Counted from the stretch's first letter, positions 45,020-57,594 are shown. The stretch is 64,000 bases of DNA from Thozetella sp. PMI_491 (GCA_021432635.1 MU270075.1:62001-126000), one strand, 5' to 3'. A program made the numbers and translations. The notes: a model not told the origin generated them from the sequence alone.

Positions 45020-45430
45020 CAGTGGTATTGTTCTAGTTGTGTATACCGCTGCTGTAGGAGGGCTGCTCAGTGGTGTTGCTATAACCAGGCTGCCACCCAA
45101 GAGATCCAGAACCTCAAGTGCCTATCCAGGCAGTATATTCTGGCGGAGGCAATCCAGGCCCTGGACGAACTCAGAAACCACGGATGGGAACAGCAGTTCC
45201 AGTGGATCCCCGCACATGTCGGAGTGCCCGGTAACGAAGCGGCCGACCGAGCAGCCAAGAAAGTGGTCGGCCTGGGATCGAGCAGATGCGATAGTGAGGA
45301 AGTAAACGGCTATATAAGACAGCCTGGCAAAGCGCACAAGGCCGACGTCCCTCCACCAAGCAATTTGTCGGGGGCGACCGGTGCCAGGTCAGCTGTCTGT
45401 GCGGTAGTGCTGATGTATCGAAGCGGGTAA
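45020..45430 (+). mobile_element. fragment of a Tad1-like LINE (RNase H end)
   Basis: A frame from about 45,090 reads [19 protein letters not shown], then [20 protein letters not shown], the C-terminal motif of the RNase H domain carried by fungal Tad1-type LINEs. Upstream, VVYTAAVGG in another frame resembles the start of the same domain (VVYTDGS-like). So the piece is frame-shifted. The reverse transcriptase and endonuclease are absent and no poly-A tail or target-site duplication could be identified. Confidence 0.75.
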
Positions 45431-46430
45431 CTTGGGCTCAGTCGTTGTGCGGCCTTCGAGATGGCTCAGATTCAAATGCTACGAGTGGTGATGCTGTTGT
45501 TTGCAGAGGCGTCGTTTCGGTGGCTTGCTCTCGATTTGTTTGGTTGGGCCTGCTCTGAGGGTACAACTGGAGAGGCACTGGGCCCCGTGGGGACCATGCG
45601 GCCACAAGGACTGATTCACCCCACTCAAACAGAGTGGAGCATTCTGCGACAGTACGTAATCAGGTCAACCAATGGAAGGTCCCCATGGACAGCTGTCATG
45701 GAAAAGACGAATAGCTCCAGCTTTTATCAGCATCAAATACGAAAGACGAAATACGAAGTCACCTCGTTACCCTCCTTGTATGGCGTGCCCCACACATCTT
45801 ATGGACAAGCAGTCTAGACTTCGTATGGGTATCCGTTCGGTCCATTGATGTTAAATCCGGTGATTTTCAGCTCTTCTGTTGTATCTCGGGAAGTGACCTC
45901 TCCCCGAGGTATTTCACTATCCACATACAATTTTAGGGCTCATAATTCTGCTCGCGACTATTCAATACAGTTTTGCAACTGACTGCTTACGGGGGCGGAA
46001 GTAGGTGCTTGTCATTGGGGCTACGTAATCAAGAGCGCCCAACGAATTCGGATCTCGTCGTATTTACTTGCACTTCGCCGCCAGAACCACTTCACGAGCG
46101 TTGTGCCTCAGGCTGTTCGTTCCAAAGCTTTCCTTCCGAAACCCTCACTGCGTTGCGCGGGAATGCCAAGCCTTGGTCAATGCCGAGTCGGGCACGGGGA
46201 ATGCGGGTGGGTCTACGACAAACCTGCGAAATCTCCCAATATAAGGCCGACCGCCCGCACTCTTGATATCCCCAAAGTTACATGGCTTAGTCTTCTCAAA
46301 CATCCATAACTTCAGTTTAACAGCTGCTCCCCAAGGCAAGATGCGAAGCTCAGCATTCACGCGCAGCTAAAAATTATCGGACATCAACACTAGCTGTTCC
46401 ATCCACGGATTCCTACCGAGCTCCTCGTTT
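45431..46430. other. intergenic stretch, no supported gene
   Basis: Frames at 45,461-45,817 (118 codons) and 45,973-46,266 (97 codons) show no domains. They may be eroded LINE sequence or chance. Confidence 0.35.
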
Positions 46431-49400
46431 ATGCCACGGTTCGGCGCAATGCCCGCAAAGGCGATAGAGAATGCACTAGAGAGTGCCCAGGATGAGGAGG
46501 GCAACATTTTCATCAAGGGGCACGGCAATCACTTGGAGACTGCAGCAACTGTGAATGGTGAGTTTGGGGGAGAATGTCTGGAAGAGATCGACCTCGGGGA
46601 AGCCATATTTAATCAGAAAACATGACCGTTAATCTGGTCGCCTCTTTGATAGATGAAGCCCGTATCGACATGGTTTTCGACGGCAGAAGCTCGCTACACG
46701 ATATCTTGTCAAATGCGATGCCGCCTGATTCCCACACGAGCTCTGCTCATCCTTGGATCCGCAATCATATGGGCGCAAGAGCGCCGTGTGCCTTGAACAT
46801 TGTTATACAGGTTGTTGGCAGCCGAGGTAACACCAATTATCCATCGGAGTTTTCCCCAGGTCAGAGTTGTGATAGTATGGCTCATAATTTGCTCCTGGCA
46901 CGTAGGCGACATTCAACCTTTCATCGCGCTGGGCTGCGAGCTACAGGCGCAGGGCCACAGGGTCCGCATTGCCTCCCACGACGTCTTTGGCGACTTTGTG
47001 CGCCAGTCCAACCTCGAATTCTACCCCGCTGGTGGAGACCCTTCAGACCTCATGGCAGTACGTCATCTATTCATTTGCAAGCGATTTTGGCTCCTCTAAC
47101 ACTTCGAACCAGTACATGGTCAAGAACCCCGGTCTCATCCCCTCCGTTTCTTCCCTGGGGGCCGGTGATATAGGCCGCAAGCAAGACATGGTTGAGGAGA
47201 TGCTAGACAAGTTTTGGCGCTCGTGCATTGAGCCCGACCCCGTCTCAGGCGTACCTTTCATCGCCGAGGCCATTATTGCGAACCCTCCGAGCTTCGCCCA
47301 TATTCACCTGGCGCAGGCATTGAGCATTCCCGTGCATCTCATGTTCACTATGCCTTACAGTCCCACGCGGGCCTTTCCTCACCCGCTGGCTAATATTAAG
47401 CAGTCGAACCTTGACCCGAAGCTCACTAACTATTTGTCGTATGGGATGGTAGAGGCGCTGACATGGCAAGGGTAAGTATTCTATCCGGCCGATATCTCTC
47501 CTGTGTGCGCCATTACTCAAGCTGGGCTGAGTCCGTCTGCTAACCATAACGAAGCCTCGGAGATATCATCAACGACTGGAGAAGAAAGTCATTAAATCTG
47601 GATCCAATCTCGTCTTCCGTTGCGACTAGTATCCTCGACACCCAGAAAGTGCCTTTTACATACTGTTGGTCTCCTGCCTTGGTACCGAAACCGCCCGACT
47701 GGCCTCCTAATATCGGTAAGCTACAGAGCATTGTATTTCCTACGGTCTCCGTCAACAGTAATCAGAGATTCGCTGATTTGTTCAAGATGTCTGTGGCTTT
47801 TTCTTCCGCGAGGAACCACAGTACACCGCCCCCGAAGATATTGCCAGATTCCTTCGCTCAGGGCCGCTACCAATCTACATTGGCTTCGGCAGTATCGTCA
47901 TGGATGACCCAATGAAGATGACAGACTTGATATTGATGGCGATACGAAGGTGCGGCGTCCGAGCCATCATCTCCAGGGGCTGGGCCAAGCTTGGCGAAGG
48001 CCGTAACGATGAGAATGCTATTTTCATCGGCGATTGCCCTCATGGTAAGCGGGACAACTTGCAATTAAGTAAGTTTCCGTACTGACAAAATCTTGCAACT
48101 AGAATGGCTATTTAAACGCGTTGCCGGAGTAATACATCACGGTGGAGCAGGGACAACAGCCTGCGGGCTGCTTAACGCTTGCCCTACCTTCATCGTCCCT
48201 TTTTTCGGAGAGTACGCCCATATATCAACCTCCTACTACCTAGGATTCAGTGTGATTAACGAGTACTCAGTCAACCATTCTGGGGAGCAATGGTGGCTAA
48301 AGCCGGTGCCGGCCCGTTTCCCATTAGCCACAAAGAGCTAGACGTGGACAACCTTGTCAACGCTATTCAGACACTGCTTGCGCCCGCTACGAAGGCCGCG
48401 GTCGCACGCATTGCGGAAACCATGCGGGCCGAAAATGGAGTCTCACGAGCGGTACAGTCGTTCCATCACCAACTTCCGCGGGGAACGCTTACGTGCGATT
48501 TGTTGCCCGGCGAGGTAGCCGCCTGGTCTTACGATGCCAAACGACTCAATAAGAAGGACAGGAAGAGATTCAAGAACGGGCTGAGGCTATCTCCAAGGGC
48601 TTTGAGCGTGCTGAGTAACCGCCAGAGGCTTGACTTGACCAAAGTGCAGCTGTAAGTCTTCATGATCAGCTACTCATATCTCCTGGCATGGATGACAGGC
48701 TTATCAACATGAGGCGCGTAGCAATCGCCCAAAGCCGGTAGAAATTGAAAACCGTCGGTGGGATCCCTTGACCGCTACGTCATCGGTCCTCCTAGGTTCT
48801 CTAGTCGACCTCTCCAAGGGCTTCGGTAACCTCATCTCTGCTCCCATTATAAAAGCCCAACATGAGACTGCAAACCGGGAGAGAAGATACGCCGCCACAG
48901 CAGCCATTATAGCCGCTTCCTCAAGCAATGGCATGAACTCGGTCACAAACTTGCAAGTCGAAACCGCAGCCTCCGCAAGCGGCACCACCAATCAAGAGCA
49001 CAGTCTGGTAGAAACAAATGCCGCAACCGCATTGGAACCGGCACGAGAGGTATTGAGGTCGTCTGGCGCTGGAAAGTCTGCGGGAAAGGGTGTCTCCAAG
49101 ATGGCCACGAGCGTTCTCAAAGGATCGCTTGTCGACGTGCCCCTCGCTCTTACTGAGGGCCTGCATAATCTGCCCGAATTATACGGCGAGAAGGTGCGGA
49201 AGCATGACAAGATTACGGACTGGAAGAGTGGCACCGCTGAAGCTGGCAAGGTAAGAACTCCCTAGGCTCTAAGTTCTCGACTCATTATTTTGGAATTGTG
49301 TGTTCAAAGCGAGACTTTCAGGACGAAGCATTGACATCCTGCAGAATTTTGCGTATAACTTTCTCGATGCCTCATGGTCTCTTTTCAAACAGCCCGTTGT

Positions 49401-49752
49401 CGGCGCGGCTAAGGGAGGCCCTGTGGGTTTGGTCACGGGCCTCGGCAAAGCAGGGTTCGGGCTGATTGCCAAGCCTGGCAGTGGTAAGTTTTGACATCTC
49501 GTACAGCCCATAGCATCCGTTTCGGCTGGAATTTTAGGGTCTTTGCTGATAGATGTGCTGCTCTCAGCCATGTTTGGCCTGGTGGCGTACCCTGCACTGG
49601 GCATCTACAAGAGTATTGCGGGAGCTCATTCTACGACGGAGAAGAAAGTTCTCGAAGCGCGTCTCGCACATGACGAGTATTTTGCTAAGGTTGATCCGAT
49701 CAGTAACCAGGAGATTTCATCAGTGTTGGGCTCATTTGGGATTCAGAGGTAG
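46431..49752 (+). CDS. sterol 3-beta-glucosyltransferase-like protein (GT28/GT1)
   Basis: Eleven exons: 46431-46557, 46653-46826, 46906-47057, 47113-47471, 47555-47715, 47787-48044, 48103-48211, 48271-48651, 48722-49250, 49345-49483 and 49538-49752, for 867 aa with all phases consistent. The N-terminal transferase half starts [20 protein letters not shown], continues [11 protein letters not shown] and [11 protein letters not shown]. The acceptor half has [10 protein letters not shown] and IYIGFGSIV, then the sugar-nucleotide site [10 protein letters not shown]...PFFGDQPFW. The C-terminal 270 residues carry [13 protein letters not shown], small helices and [20 protein letters not shown], which could touch membrane. 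It probably transfers glucose from UDP-glucose to a sterol or another lipid. No GRAM or PH domain precedes the transferase, unlike Atg26. Two acceptors are AAG (47554, 47786). Confidence 0.88.
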
Positions 49753-50565
49753 CACGGCGATGTGAATCGGCCGAGATAGAATGCAAGAATTTGACGTAGA
49801 TGAAGCTCTAAGAAGAAGGCTGTCCATGGCCTTTCACTATCGAACAGTACCATGAGGTGCTGAGTAGGCTTTCACCATGCATTTTCATTGCATCAGCCCC
49901 CCAAGGCGCAACCTCCCGCATTCCGTCACCCCAACTCCCAACTTTTCTTTTTCTGCGGCCCCTTAGATACTTCGTATTCCCACAGGCAATCAGGGCCAAT
50001 AACTCCGTAAATAGCCGCCTTTCTCTTCCTCATCGATTTGCCAAAGACCCCGGCCGCGACAGGCCAGTCATGTCCCAGCCTAATAGTACGTGCTGTGCCG
50101 GGACTCAGGGGGGTTTCAGAAGAAGCTTAGGGGAAAACCCCAACATCGTTCAGTCGAGTGTACGTATTACATGAGTACGAGATACGATGCTCGCAAACCA
50201 GCTCCGAACTTAGCTAACCGATAAAAAATGGGCCTTGCGAACTAAATACGACTCTTTAAATGAGCCTATCCGAGGCAGTGCTTCTTCGGAAACTCCGGAT
50301 CATCGCAAGCTAGCGCTTTACTAGAAACGTTTCGACATAGTGTGGTGCTACATGTGCTGCGCGTGTTTAGCTACCTACTTTCAGAGATGGTTTTCATGCG
50401 CTCCAAGCTTTCGCAGTAGTTATAGTCTTATTAGATCGCTCTTCCTCATGTACAACAATAGTAGGTCGGTATTCCCTAGACTGTCTTTCGTCATCATTTT
50501 CTCTTTGAAGTATTGGAAGGTTCATCCATTTGTTTCGCTTGCACCACTATTACTTCCTTGCAGCC
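49753..50565. other. intergenic region, no gene seen
   Basis: A spacer between the glucosyltransferase stop and the RTA1 start; AT-rich near 50,180-50,250. A 105-codon frame at 49,857-50,174 shows no feature. Confidence 0.4.
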
Positions 50566-51600
50566 ATGGATTTTGTTGCTAATCTAGCAAAAGATGTCAC
50601 TGCTGCCAACTTAGTGAGGTCTGAACCGTCGGAGAACCCATTCAAGTTTTATCACTACCATCCCACTGAAGTCGGCGCTATTATCTTCGTGCTTTTGTTC
50701 CTTGCAACCACCTTAGGGCATTGCTGGCAGTTATTTCGTTACCGTGTTTGGTTTGCGACTCCCATCATCATAGGAGGCATTTGTAGGTATCGAGTCTCCC
50801 GCTCCCAGCAGTTCTAACTCAGGATAAACCGACAACATAACTCACCATGACCCTTGAACTATAGTTGAGATGATTGGTTACGGGGCTCGCTACGCCTCAG
50901 GGAAAGAAACACCCGACTGGACCCTCACACCGTATATTCTTCAGGCGATTTTACTCCTCGTGTCACCTGCTTTGTACGCCGCAACTATCTATATGGAGCT
51001 CGGAAGGATTGTTAGCCTAGTCGATGGTGAAGGCCACGCCCTTATTCCCCGAAAATGGACGACTAAAATCTTTGTCGTTGGCGATATTCTCTCATTCTTT
51101 CTTCAAGGTGGAGGTATGTATCACACGCAATACCATCGAGCTGGCATCCCCGTCTCACAAGATTCCTCGCAGGCGGCGGATACCAGTCGTCCGGCACGTT
51201 GGAAGCCCTCAACACCGGCGCGACAATTATCATTATCGGCCTCTTTGTGCAGCTTGCCTTTTTCGGCGTCTTCCTCGTCGTTGCCGTCACTTTCCATGTC
51301 AAGATCCTCCGCGCACCGACCGGCCGCTCGCGCATTGGCATCCCCTGGCAGAAGCATCTGAAGCTCCTCTATGCCACTGGACTGCTAATCATGGTGCGGT
51401 CAATCTTCAGAGCCGTCGAGTACTTGCAAGGCTTTGACGGGTACCTACTTGCCCGAGAGGCGTACCTATACGTCTTCGATGCGCTACTGATGTTTATCGT
51501 CATGGTGTTGTTCAATCTTATTCATCCGGCTGAGCTGTTCACCAGACAGAACAGGATCGAGAATTTTGCAGCGGGAATTGGCCTTCAAGCTCGCTATTGA
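50566..51600 (+). CDS. RTA1-family membrane protein
   Basis: Three exons, 50566-50782, 50865-51113 and 51173-51600, give 297 aa. The ATG at 50566 follows CAGCC. Seven hydrophobic segments are seen, starting AIIFVLLFLATTLGH. The first intron restores the family signature IGGIFEMIGYGARY. DWTLTPYILQAILLLVSPALYAATIYMELGR, GDILSFFLQGGGGY and FNLIHPAEL follow, all typical RTA1 positions. Members in yeast give resistance to 7-aminocholesterol (Rta1) or act in sphingoid base movement (Rsb1), and others are lipid-related. The position next to the sterol glucosyltransferase and near a sterol reductase suggests a lipid or sterol role (inference). Confidence 0.88.
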
Positions 51601-52662
51601 TAGAGAAGATTTTAACTAGATTTTTCACAAACGATGGAGTTCAACTTCAGGAGTATGAGGAAGTCTTGGTCGCGGGATCGCCGGGCACAGGACTAGCTTT
51701 GGCGCGAAGAAGTTGGTGGGCGAGAGATGGGGGAGCATGTCTCCCAACCCTGAACACGGTAGTATAGCCAATTGTCCAGGTTGCGCTGGACATTAGTTGA
51801 CTTTCAGTCTCGAGCTGTGGATAGCATTCGCAGTCAGATGCATACAGACATGAGTGTAACTATGGCGATTGCATAGATCTCTGGCGACATATAACGTAAT
51901 ATAGAAGAATATAGGGAGGTGAAACCTTCACGGCGTCTTTCGGACCTATTTGCTAAAGAATTCTGCAGTTGTCAATCTGCACACAGCGTGGCCTAGTAAA
52001 GCCTTAATCATTAATTCCTAGGGGCAGATGACAGCGGTAGTCCTTGAGAACGGCACATTGGTGTAGTCCAAGTACTTTCCCTAACACATCATTTTCACGC
52101 CATCTACATGTGCCGACATACTTGCGTCTTATCCGGCAAAGGGATTAATATATTTCAAAGCAGGCCCCCTTACACTGCAACTTGGGTTTGAGGCTCAGCA
52201 TCAGTAAGGCAGGCCTCGCTATGACCGTGAAGCCAGGCAGTGGCCAGTTTGTTACGTCTCCTACTTGATGACATGCTCCAGTCTGCTCGATAGACATTAA
52301 CATCGAATCTAGCACTTTCCTTTTCATCACTAGCGCACTTGTCATGGCACGGTCTCTAGTTCGGGCCATTGAGTCCCTTTTGGGTGATACCTTGAACTTC
52401 AACCCATTCTGGCGATATCGACCATTGCCAACGGCAGGGATTCCAGTTATATGGCCTTGAAAGTGGATTCCAGTCCCATACGGCATGACAGGCTAATGTC
52501 TCGTTAGGAGGTTTAAAATTTGTCCTCACCCCTTTTACTTTTCCCTTTCACATGGGCAACCGAGGAACAGTTGGCGGTGTCTTTTGGTGGCCGGGAGCCG
52601 GTCATGAACACTCCTTGAACTTCCTGTTCTTATAGGCCATATAAAGAGAATTCTGCGCCTAC
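51601..52662. other. convergent intergenic stretch, no gene seen
   Basis: It lies between the RTA1 stop and the regulator's stop. A 113-codon minus frame at 52,145-52,486 has no recognisable feature. Confidence 0.4.
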
Positions 52663-53996
52663 TCAAGCCAACCCTACTGCCTGCCGGGGTCGGTCTGTCC
52701 AAGGGCGCCAATAGTCGCCTAATAGTTCGTCAACTATTTCTACGATGTCGCGGCCCCAGCCTTCCAGGAACCATGAGTCGTTTAGACCATGCAACAAGGC
52801 GCCAAAGTAAGCGAAGATGACTAGCGCTGGGGGCTGACGTTGATGTAGACGTGTAAAATACTCGTCTGGAGCGAAGTGCAGAAATGCTAGAGGTCCTGCC
52901 CAGTCCCGATTATAGCCCCATTGCTCTAAGGTCTGTTCGTCCATCGTTTTGAACTGGGTGACATAGAGGTAGCACTTCCTGAGAATCTGCAATGTCTCAT
53001 TATAAGTTTCGGCTTCTCCACTCAGTGCCCACGTATCCTGGATGCGGCGGAGATGATCGTCATCAGGGAGCGGCTCGCCATTGAGGTCCAATTCGTCCCA
53101 GTTCCCCAGGTTAAGCAGAGGGCTTAACGGACCAAATCGCACATGATCGTACACGCGATGTAGCACGGCCTGTACTCCACGAATCATAGGAATCCACTCA
53201 GTACCGAGGGCGCGAGCGGTTCGGGAACGGGGATCAACGTCGGCAATGTTGCAGCGGCTGGGACGCCCAAGCATGCCAAAGATGTATATGATGTTCAATG
53301 TCGAACTTACGAATAGACCCTCGCTATTTTTGTCGCTCATATGGAGTATGTTTTCACGGAACCCCTGTAGCGACGTGCTGTGGTGGCGGATTGCGTCCAA
53401 GGTTCGTTCCTCCTTGCTAGCTACGTCCGTGTAAGCGAGGTGCAGGGCGGCGAGGCTCAGAATCCCGTGCATCACGAAGGGGTGCTGTGAGGCGATGCGC
53501 GGGAATATAGTCTGCCAGCAATGGTCGACACGTGGACACCTGACAATATCCCGGCTCGTGGAGATGGTCCAATGGTGGAGCAATGCCAGATCATTGATGT
53601 CGAATATTGTCGTCGAGGTGCGATCTGGGACAGTTGCAAGCACTGGGAGGCTATCTGCTAAAAACGGAACGAGATCACAGTCGGAATGCGGACCTGAAGT
53701 AGGACATGGGATGGGGCTCTTGCTTTCCGGTCGGTATTTCGTCCCTGGCCTCGATAAAGGTGCTGAGTTGGGATATACGCAAAGCAAATGATGTCGGATG
53801 CAGGACCGGCAGTTCGGCTTCTCTTCGTTGCACTGAATAGCAAATAATCGTCCCGTCAGTAAATGAGGGACGGACAAATCGGATGAGAGCAGCCTAGAGG
53901 CGGGCCTTCGATTCGTACCTTGATTCGACGTCGCTTGCATTCGACGCACCCAAGCCTTGACTTCGTGTGGGCTCTACGTCGGCTTGGCCGGGCCAT
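52663..53996 (-). CDS. UPC2-like Zn2Cys6 transcription factor
   Basis: Two exons, 53996-53919 and 53832-52663, give 415 aa. Exon 1 ends CVECKRRRIK at a GTACGA donor (53918). After an 86-nt intron with a TTCAG acceptor, exon 2 opens CNEEKPNCRSCIRHHLLC, so the six-cysteine cluster is complete and split at the usual place. DLALLHHWTISTSRDI, MHGILSLAALHLAY and FAYFGALLHGLNDSWFLEG follow, the fungal UPC2/sterol-regulator-type layout. It belongs to the same subfamily as the regulator at 16-17.5 kb, but their middle regions differ. It could control neighbouring lipid genes; this is inference from position and subfamily. Confidence 0.85.
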
Positions 53997-55838
53997 TTCC
54001 GCTTCTTTCAGTGCCGCGGCGACCTTGTTGCCATTACTAGTCGGATATGAGAGATGAATTGCGGGAGGAATAGATAGGAAATAAGGGAACGACGTGCGAA
54101 ATACGGTTGCGCGGACATGACGCTGGGTTTCAAAGGTGTGGGACCTTGTGGATCTGTTCGAGTATGGGGTAAGGCCAATCGGAGAGTACTCCCCTTCGGA
54201 GGCCAGGGATGGAAAGTTCTTGTCCAGGTGCGGCTAGCCCCTTTCCTCGCGAGTCAGTCTAACCCCGCCGGCATTGCTGCTGGGAGTAGTAGGTCGAGAG
54301 AGAAAAAAAATAAGGAGAACATTCTCGGGAGGGTGGTGTTTTATGGAAATTAGATGATAGAGGCTTTGCCTTCGGCATTCCCACGACTACGGTGACGGAG
54401 AGACAGTGATTGCGGAGCCTGGGCTTCTGGCTGAGATTGCGGCAGGGAAGGCGGCGACTATGGCAACATTGAAGACAACGATCCAGCACGGTACTCCAAT
54501 GTATAGTTGCTATTTAGATCAAGCACGATCCATTGCTGCGCAGAGTCCGTTGACCCAGATTTCCCACGCCAGGTATTGCTCGCAATTAACAGCCATAGCC
54601 CTAGAACAGTGAATGCCACTGGAGTGCAAAGACGAAAATGTTCTCTGGTGGGGCGCGTGTTGCTCGACATGGGACAAGTAGCGACGTCAATAGAACCGCG
54701 TCATTGTATTCAGCATTCGAGGTTCATATGACCACCAAGTCCCAATCTGACCTCAACGCGGGGATTTGGAAGCACAACAAGGATTTGGGCTTTTTATGCT
54801 ACCAGCTCTGTGGACTTAACGAACTTGCTTCCTCAATTCAGGACATGAGCACTACACAGTCGGTACGTCGTACGCGCGGTCCCGCCTTATTCCCAGCTTA
54901 TGCCCGCCATATCCGCCAATCCTTCGGTAACAAGTAAAGAAACGACTTGTGCGGCATGTCCTACAGCACGAATAGGTCATCCCCTGCTCGAAGGTAGACG
55001 TTATTGTTGTGAGAAGTGGCAGAGCAGGGATATGCACGGCCATCGCTGCAAGGGAGAACGAGGCCGGCGGCGTCGTATATGCCGATGGCGGAACCCGCTT
55101 TTAGCATCGGGTTACGACGATAGCCCCGAGAATATGTATGCCTCGCTTCGTCAAGACGTCGGCGACGCTGTTGTTGCGGAGACGTTGCGTCGAGCGGCTG
55201 GACTGGCTGGAAAGCCACCGAGCCAGGTTCAGCGGTTCTCAATGTGGCTTTCAGTCTAATCTAGAGAGACGGAAGGGTCCCAGTTCCTCTGAGAGCATTC
55301 GGCAACTCTCAGAGCAACACCTACCTGCCAAGCGGACGTTATCCTTACCTCCTTTGACGATCAGATGAAGACGGCGCTAGATGATGATCAGTTCACCGAT
55401 GCTACTGCTGTGCATCCACCATCAGTTCGAACTTCCTGCTAATCTCAAAAGAAAAGTGGCTCAATGGGGATATCAGCGGCAGTAGTGGCGTGAGACTCTG
55501 GCCGCTTGCATAGGCTGAGTTCAGCCCCAAAGACCGACAATTGGTCCACACGCAAGTAGCTGAGTTCATGCCTCGAGCTATCAAGGGTTCTTATGACGTA
55601 GAAGCTCGTTGTGTTTTCGGATCGTCACGAGCGGTCGGACGGAGCAATGGAGCACTAATAGCTACAAAGTCACGGGGCTTAAAATGTATTAAGGTGGGTG
55701 TTAGTTCTGTCGTCCTTCACTTCTTCAGTAGGTCTTAACTGACATTCAGCCACAAGCATCGATGTGTTGTGCATGGCGACTCTTAGGCTTCATTCAAGCT
55801 CAATTTGGGAATAATGCTCCGCGTAATACTCGCTCACT
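53997..55838. other. intergenic stretch, no supported gene
   Basis: Contains the regulator's promoter at its left end. Several 70-119-codon frames on both strands at 54,400-55,260 lack recognisable domains. Confidence 0.35.
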
Positions 55839-57506
55839 TTACCAGATACCCGGGACCATGTTCCACCTGACAAGAGAGCAATACTCATCCCACTGGGCCC
55901 CGTACTTCACGCGACAGCGCTGGTCAACACGATAGCAACGGTGGATAAGAATACAAGCCATGAAGATGGCATAGGCCCAAGGAAGAAGGTCCCTCGTGCC
56001 ACAAAGTGCACACATGGAGAATGACAATATCAAGTCGCCGACGTAGTTGAAGTGGCGAGCGATTCCCCACCATCCTTGAATGCAGGTTAACCAGTTATCT
56101 CGGAGTTGACCTTGTGCAATAGCTGGTCAAACAAAGTGTCACGCGTACCTGAAAGCAGTAGTAGTGTTTCATGTTTCTGGCCGTTAATCGTCTTGAAGTG
56201 GCAACGCATGACCTTGGCCTTAGCACCCCAGACATAGCAGTCGCCCTTACTTTTACGTACGCGGTCCTTCTGTCTATTTGCGAGGCGGAAAAACACATAG
56301 CCGCCGAGCCCAAGTGTTAAAATAGTGGTGGCAGCTAGCGGTGAGAGATCGACGGGATTTCGGGCGAGGTACTGAGCCTGTAGAGTATAGATAGACGGCA
56401 ACCAGACCGCGGAACCCCAGGCGAGGTAGAAACCGAAATACTCATGGCATATATCGATAGTTCGGAGGTACCTAAGTTTGTGAGCTATTGTCATGGGCAG
56501 AGGACGACGCCGTACCAGTCTTCATTGATGAAGAAATCGGCGACATAGATGCCGTGAAGTAGATTGATAATAAGCATGGAGTTGGTGATGGTGCCGTGTG
56601 TTTGGTACTGGAGAGCGGCATATGTAAGATCACTGAGTTCGGTTAGTCACACCGAGGAAATGCCGTAATTCGTCGATCTCACATTAAGGTCCATCCAATG
56701 ATTCCGGGCCGGCCATTGTGGAAGAGCTTCCAGTCCCAATGTTGGCCGAATCGAGGATTGAGCTCAATACCCATGAGAAAATCATAAAGCATAGACCCTA
56801 GTGGATTGTTAGATGACGATGGCGGGGAGTGGAGGCAGTATCTACCACTGAAGGCAAGGTCCTCAAGGTGAGAAGGGGCGTAATAAGCCTTTAGATAGGC
56901 CACCACAGATAAAGCGTATCCATAAATATTGAGGGTAATAATCAGGCTTCCCCAGTGACGTGCGATAAAGGAGGGATCAATGATTCCGGATAGGGCCAGG
57001 ACTGCAAAGGCTAAGACGCTTGTGACCCAGGCCAAGAAGCCATTGGTGGAATAGTCCAACAATCTCCCGCCAGCGGTGAGCTGACCGGTGCTCTTTCCGG
57101 GCAAAACGGTATACAGGAGGGCTTGGAATAATACCCAGCCAAAATACGCAACGGTGACTCTCCAGTCATGGGTGGGAGCGAACTGATTCGTGAACGACGA
57201 AGGGCCCAGCGCCTGCAACTTCGTGAGCGCACGGAACAAGGAGCTTTCAAAATGTTCCAGAGCAATCCAGCAGAGAACAGTCAGTGATGGCGGGACGGTG
57301 ATCATGAAGAGGCAGGCGAGATAAGAGAGCCATGAGTTCCGGCTGTTGCGCCAGGAAGCATTGGCTGAGGCGGTATCCCGCGGGAGCTTGTGGCTTCCAC
57401 CCTCCTTGCTGCGGCTTTGCGCTTGGTGTTTGAACTCAGCTATCTTGCCAAGCCTCTGCGAAGTGTTCGATGACGCTGTGAATTCCATATCGGCAAGAAT
57501 GCTCAT
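55839..57506 (-). CDS. erg24: sterol C-14 reductase (ERG24/ERG4 family)
   Basis: Five exons, 57506-56846, 56797-56683, 56632-56516, 56471-56149 and 56074-55839, sum to 483 aa, close to the family's usual length. Membrane segments run through the whole protein. Family blocks: GSMLYDFLMGIELNPRFG, WDWKLFHNGRPGIIGWTL, THGTITNSM..INLLHGIYV, GFYLAWGS..WLPSIYTLQ, then LLLLSGWWGIARHFNYVGD and a C-terminal HRCYRVDQRC..KYG..WD.YC..V...MVPGIW. The ELNPR and GRPG blocks resemble Erg24-type delta-14 reductases more than Erg4 or DHCR7. The enzyme reduces the C14-15 double bond of sterols in ER membranes. It may be an extra copy instead of the housekeeping one; the sequence alone cannot decide. The last intron uses a TTCAAG acceptor (56075). 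Confidence 0.85.
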
Positions 57507-57548
57507 TCGTTGTTATTGGTGAGATTGTTGTTGAGAGAGTAGAGCTTT

Positions 57549-57594
57549 TGCAGATGTGGAAGGATCCTACATGCAGATGTGGAAGGATTCTGCA
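57549..57594. repeat. 23-bp direct repeat upstream of erg24-like gene
   Basis: Two adjacent copies starting TGCAGATGTGGAAGGAT differ at two positions near their ends. They lie 43-88 bp before the ATG at 57506 and may form part of the promoter or 5' leader. Confidence 0.8.

Noticed and set aside
46622-47173. 183-codon plus-strand frame starting at 46622 as a separate gene
   Set aside because: Only its 46653-46826 part belongs to the glucosyltransferase exon; the rest runs through introns in the wrong frame.
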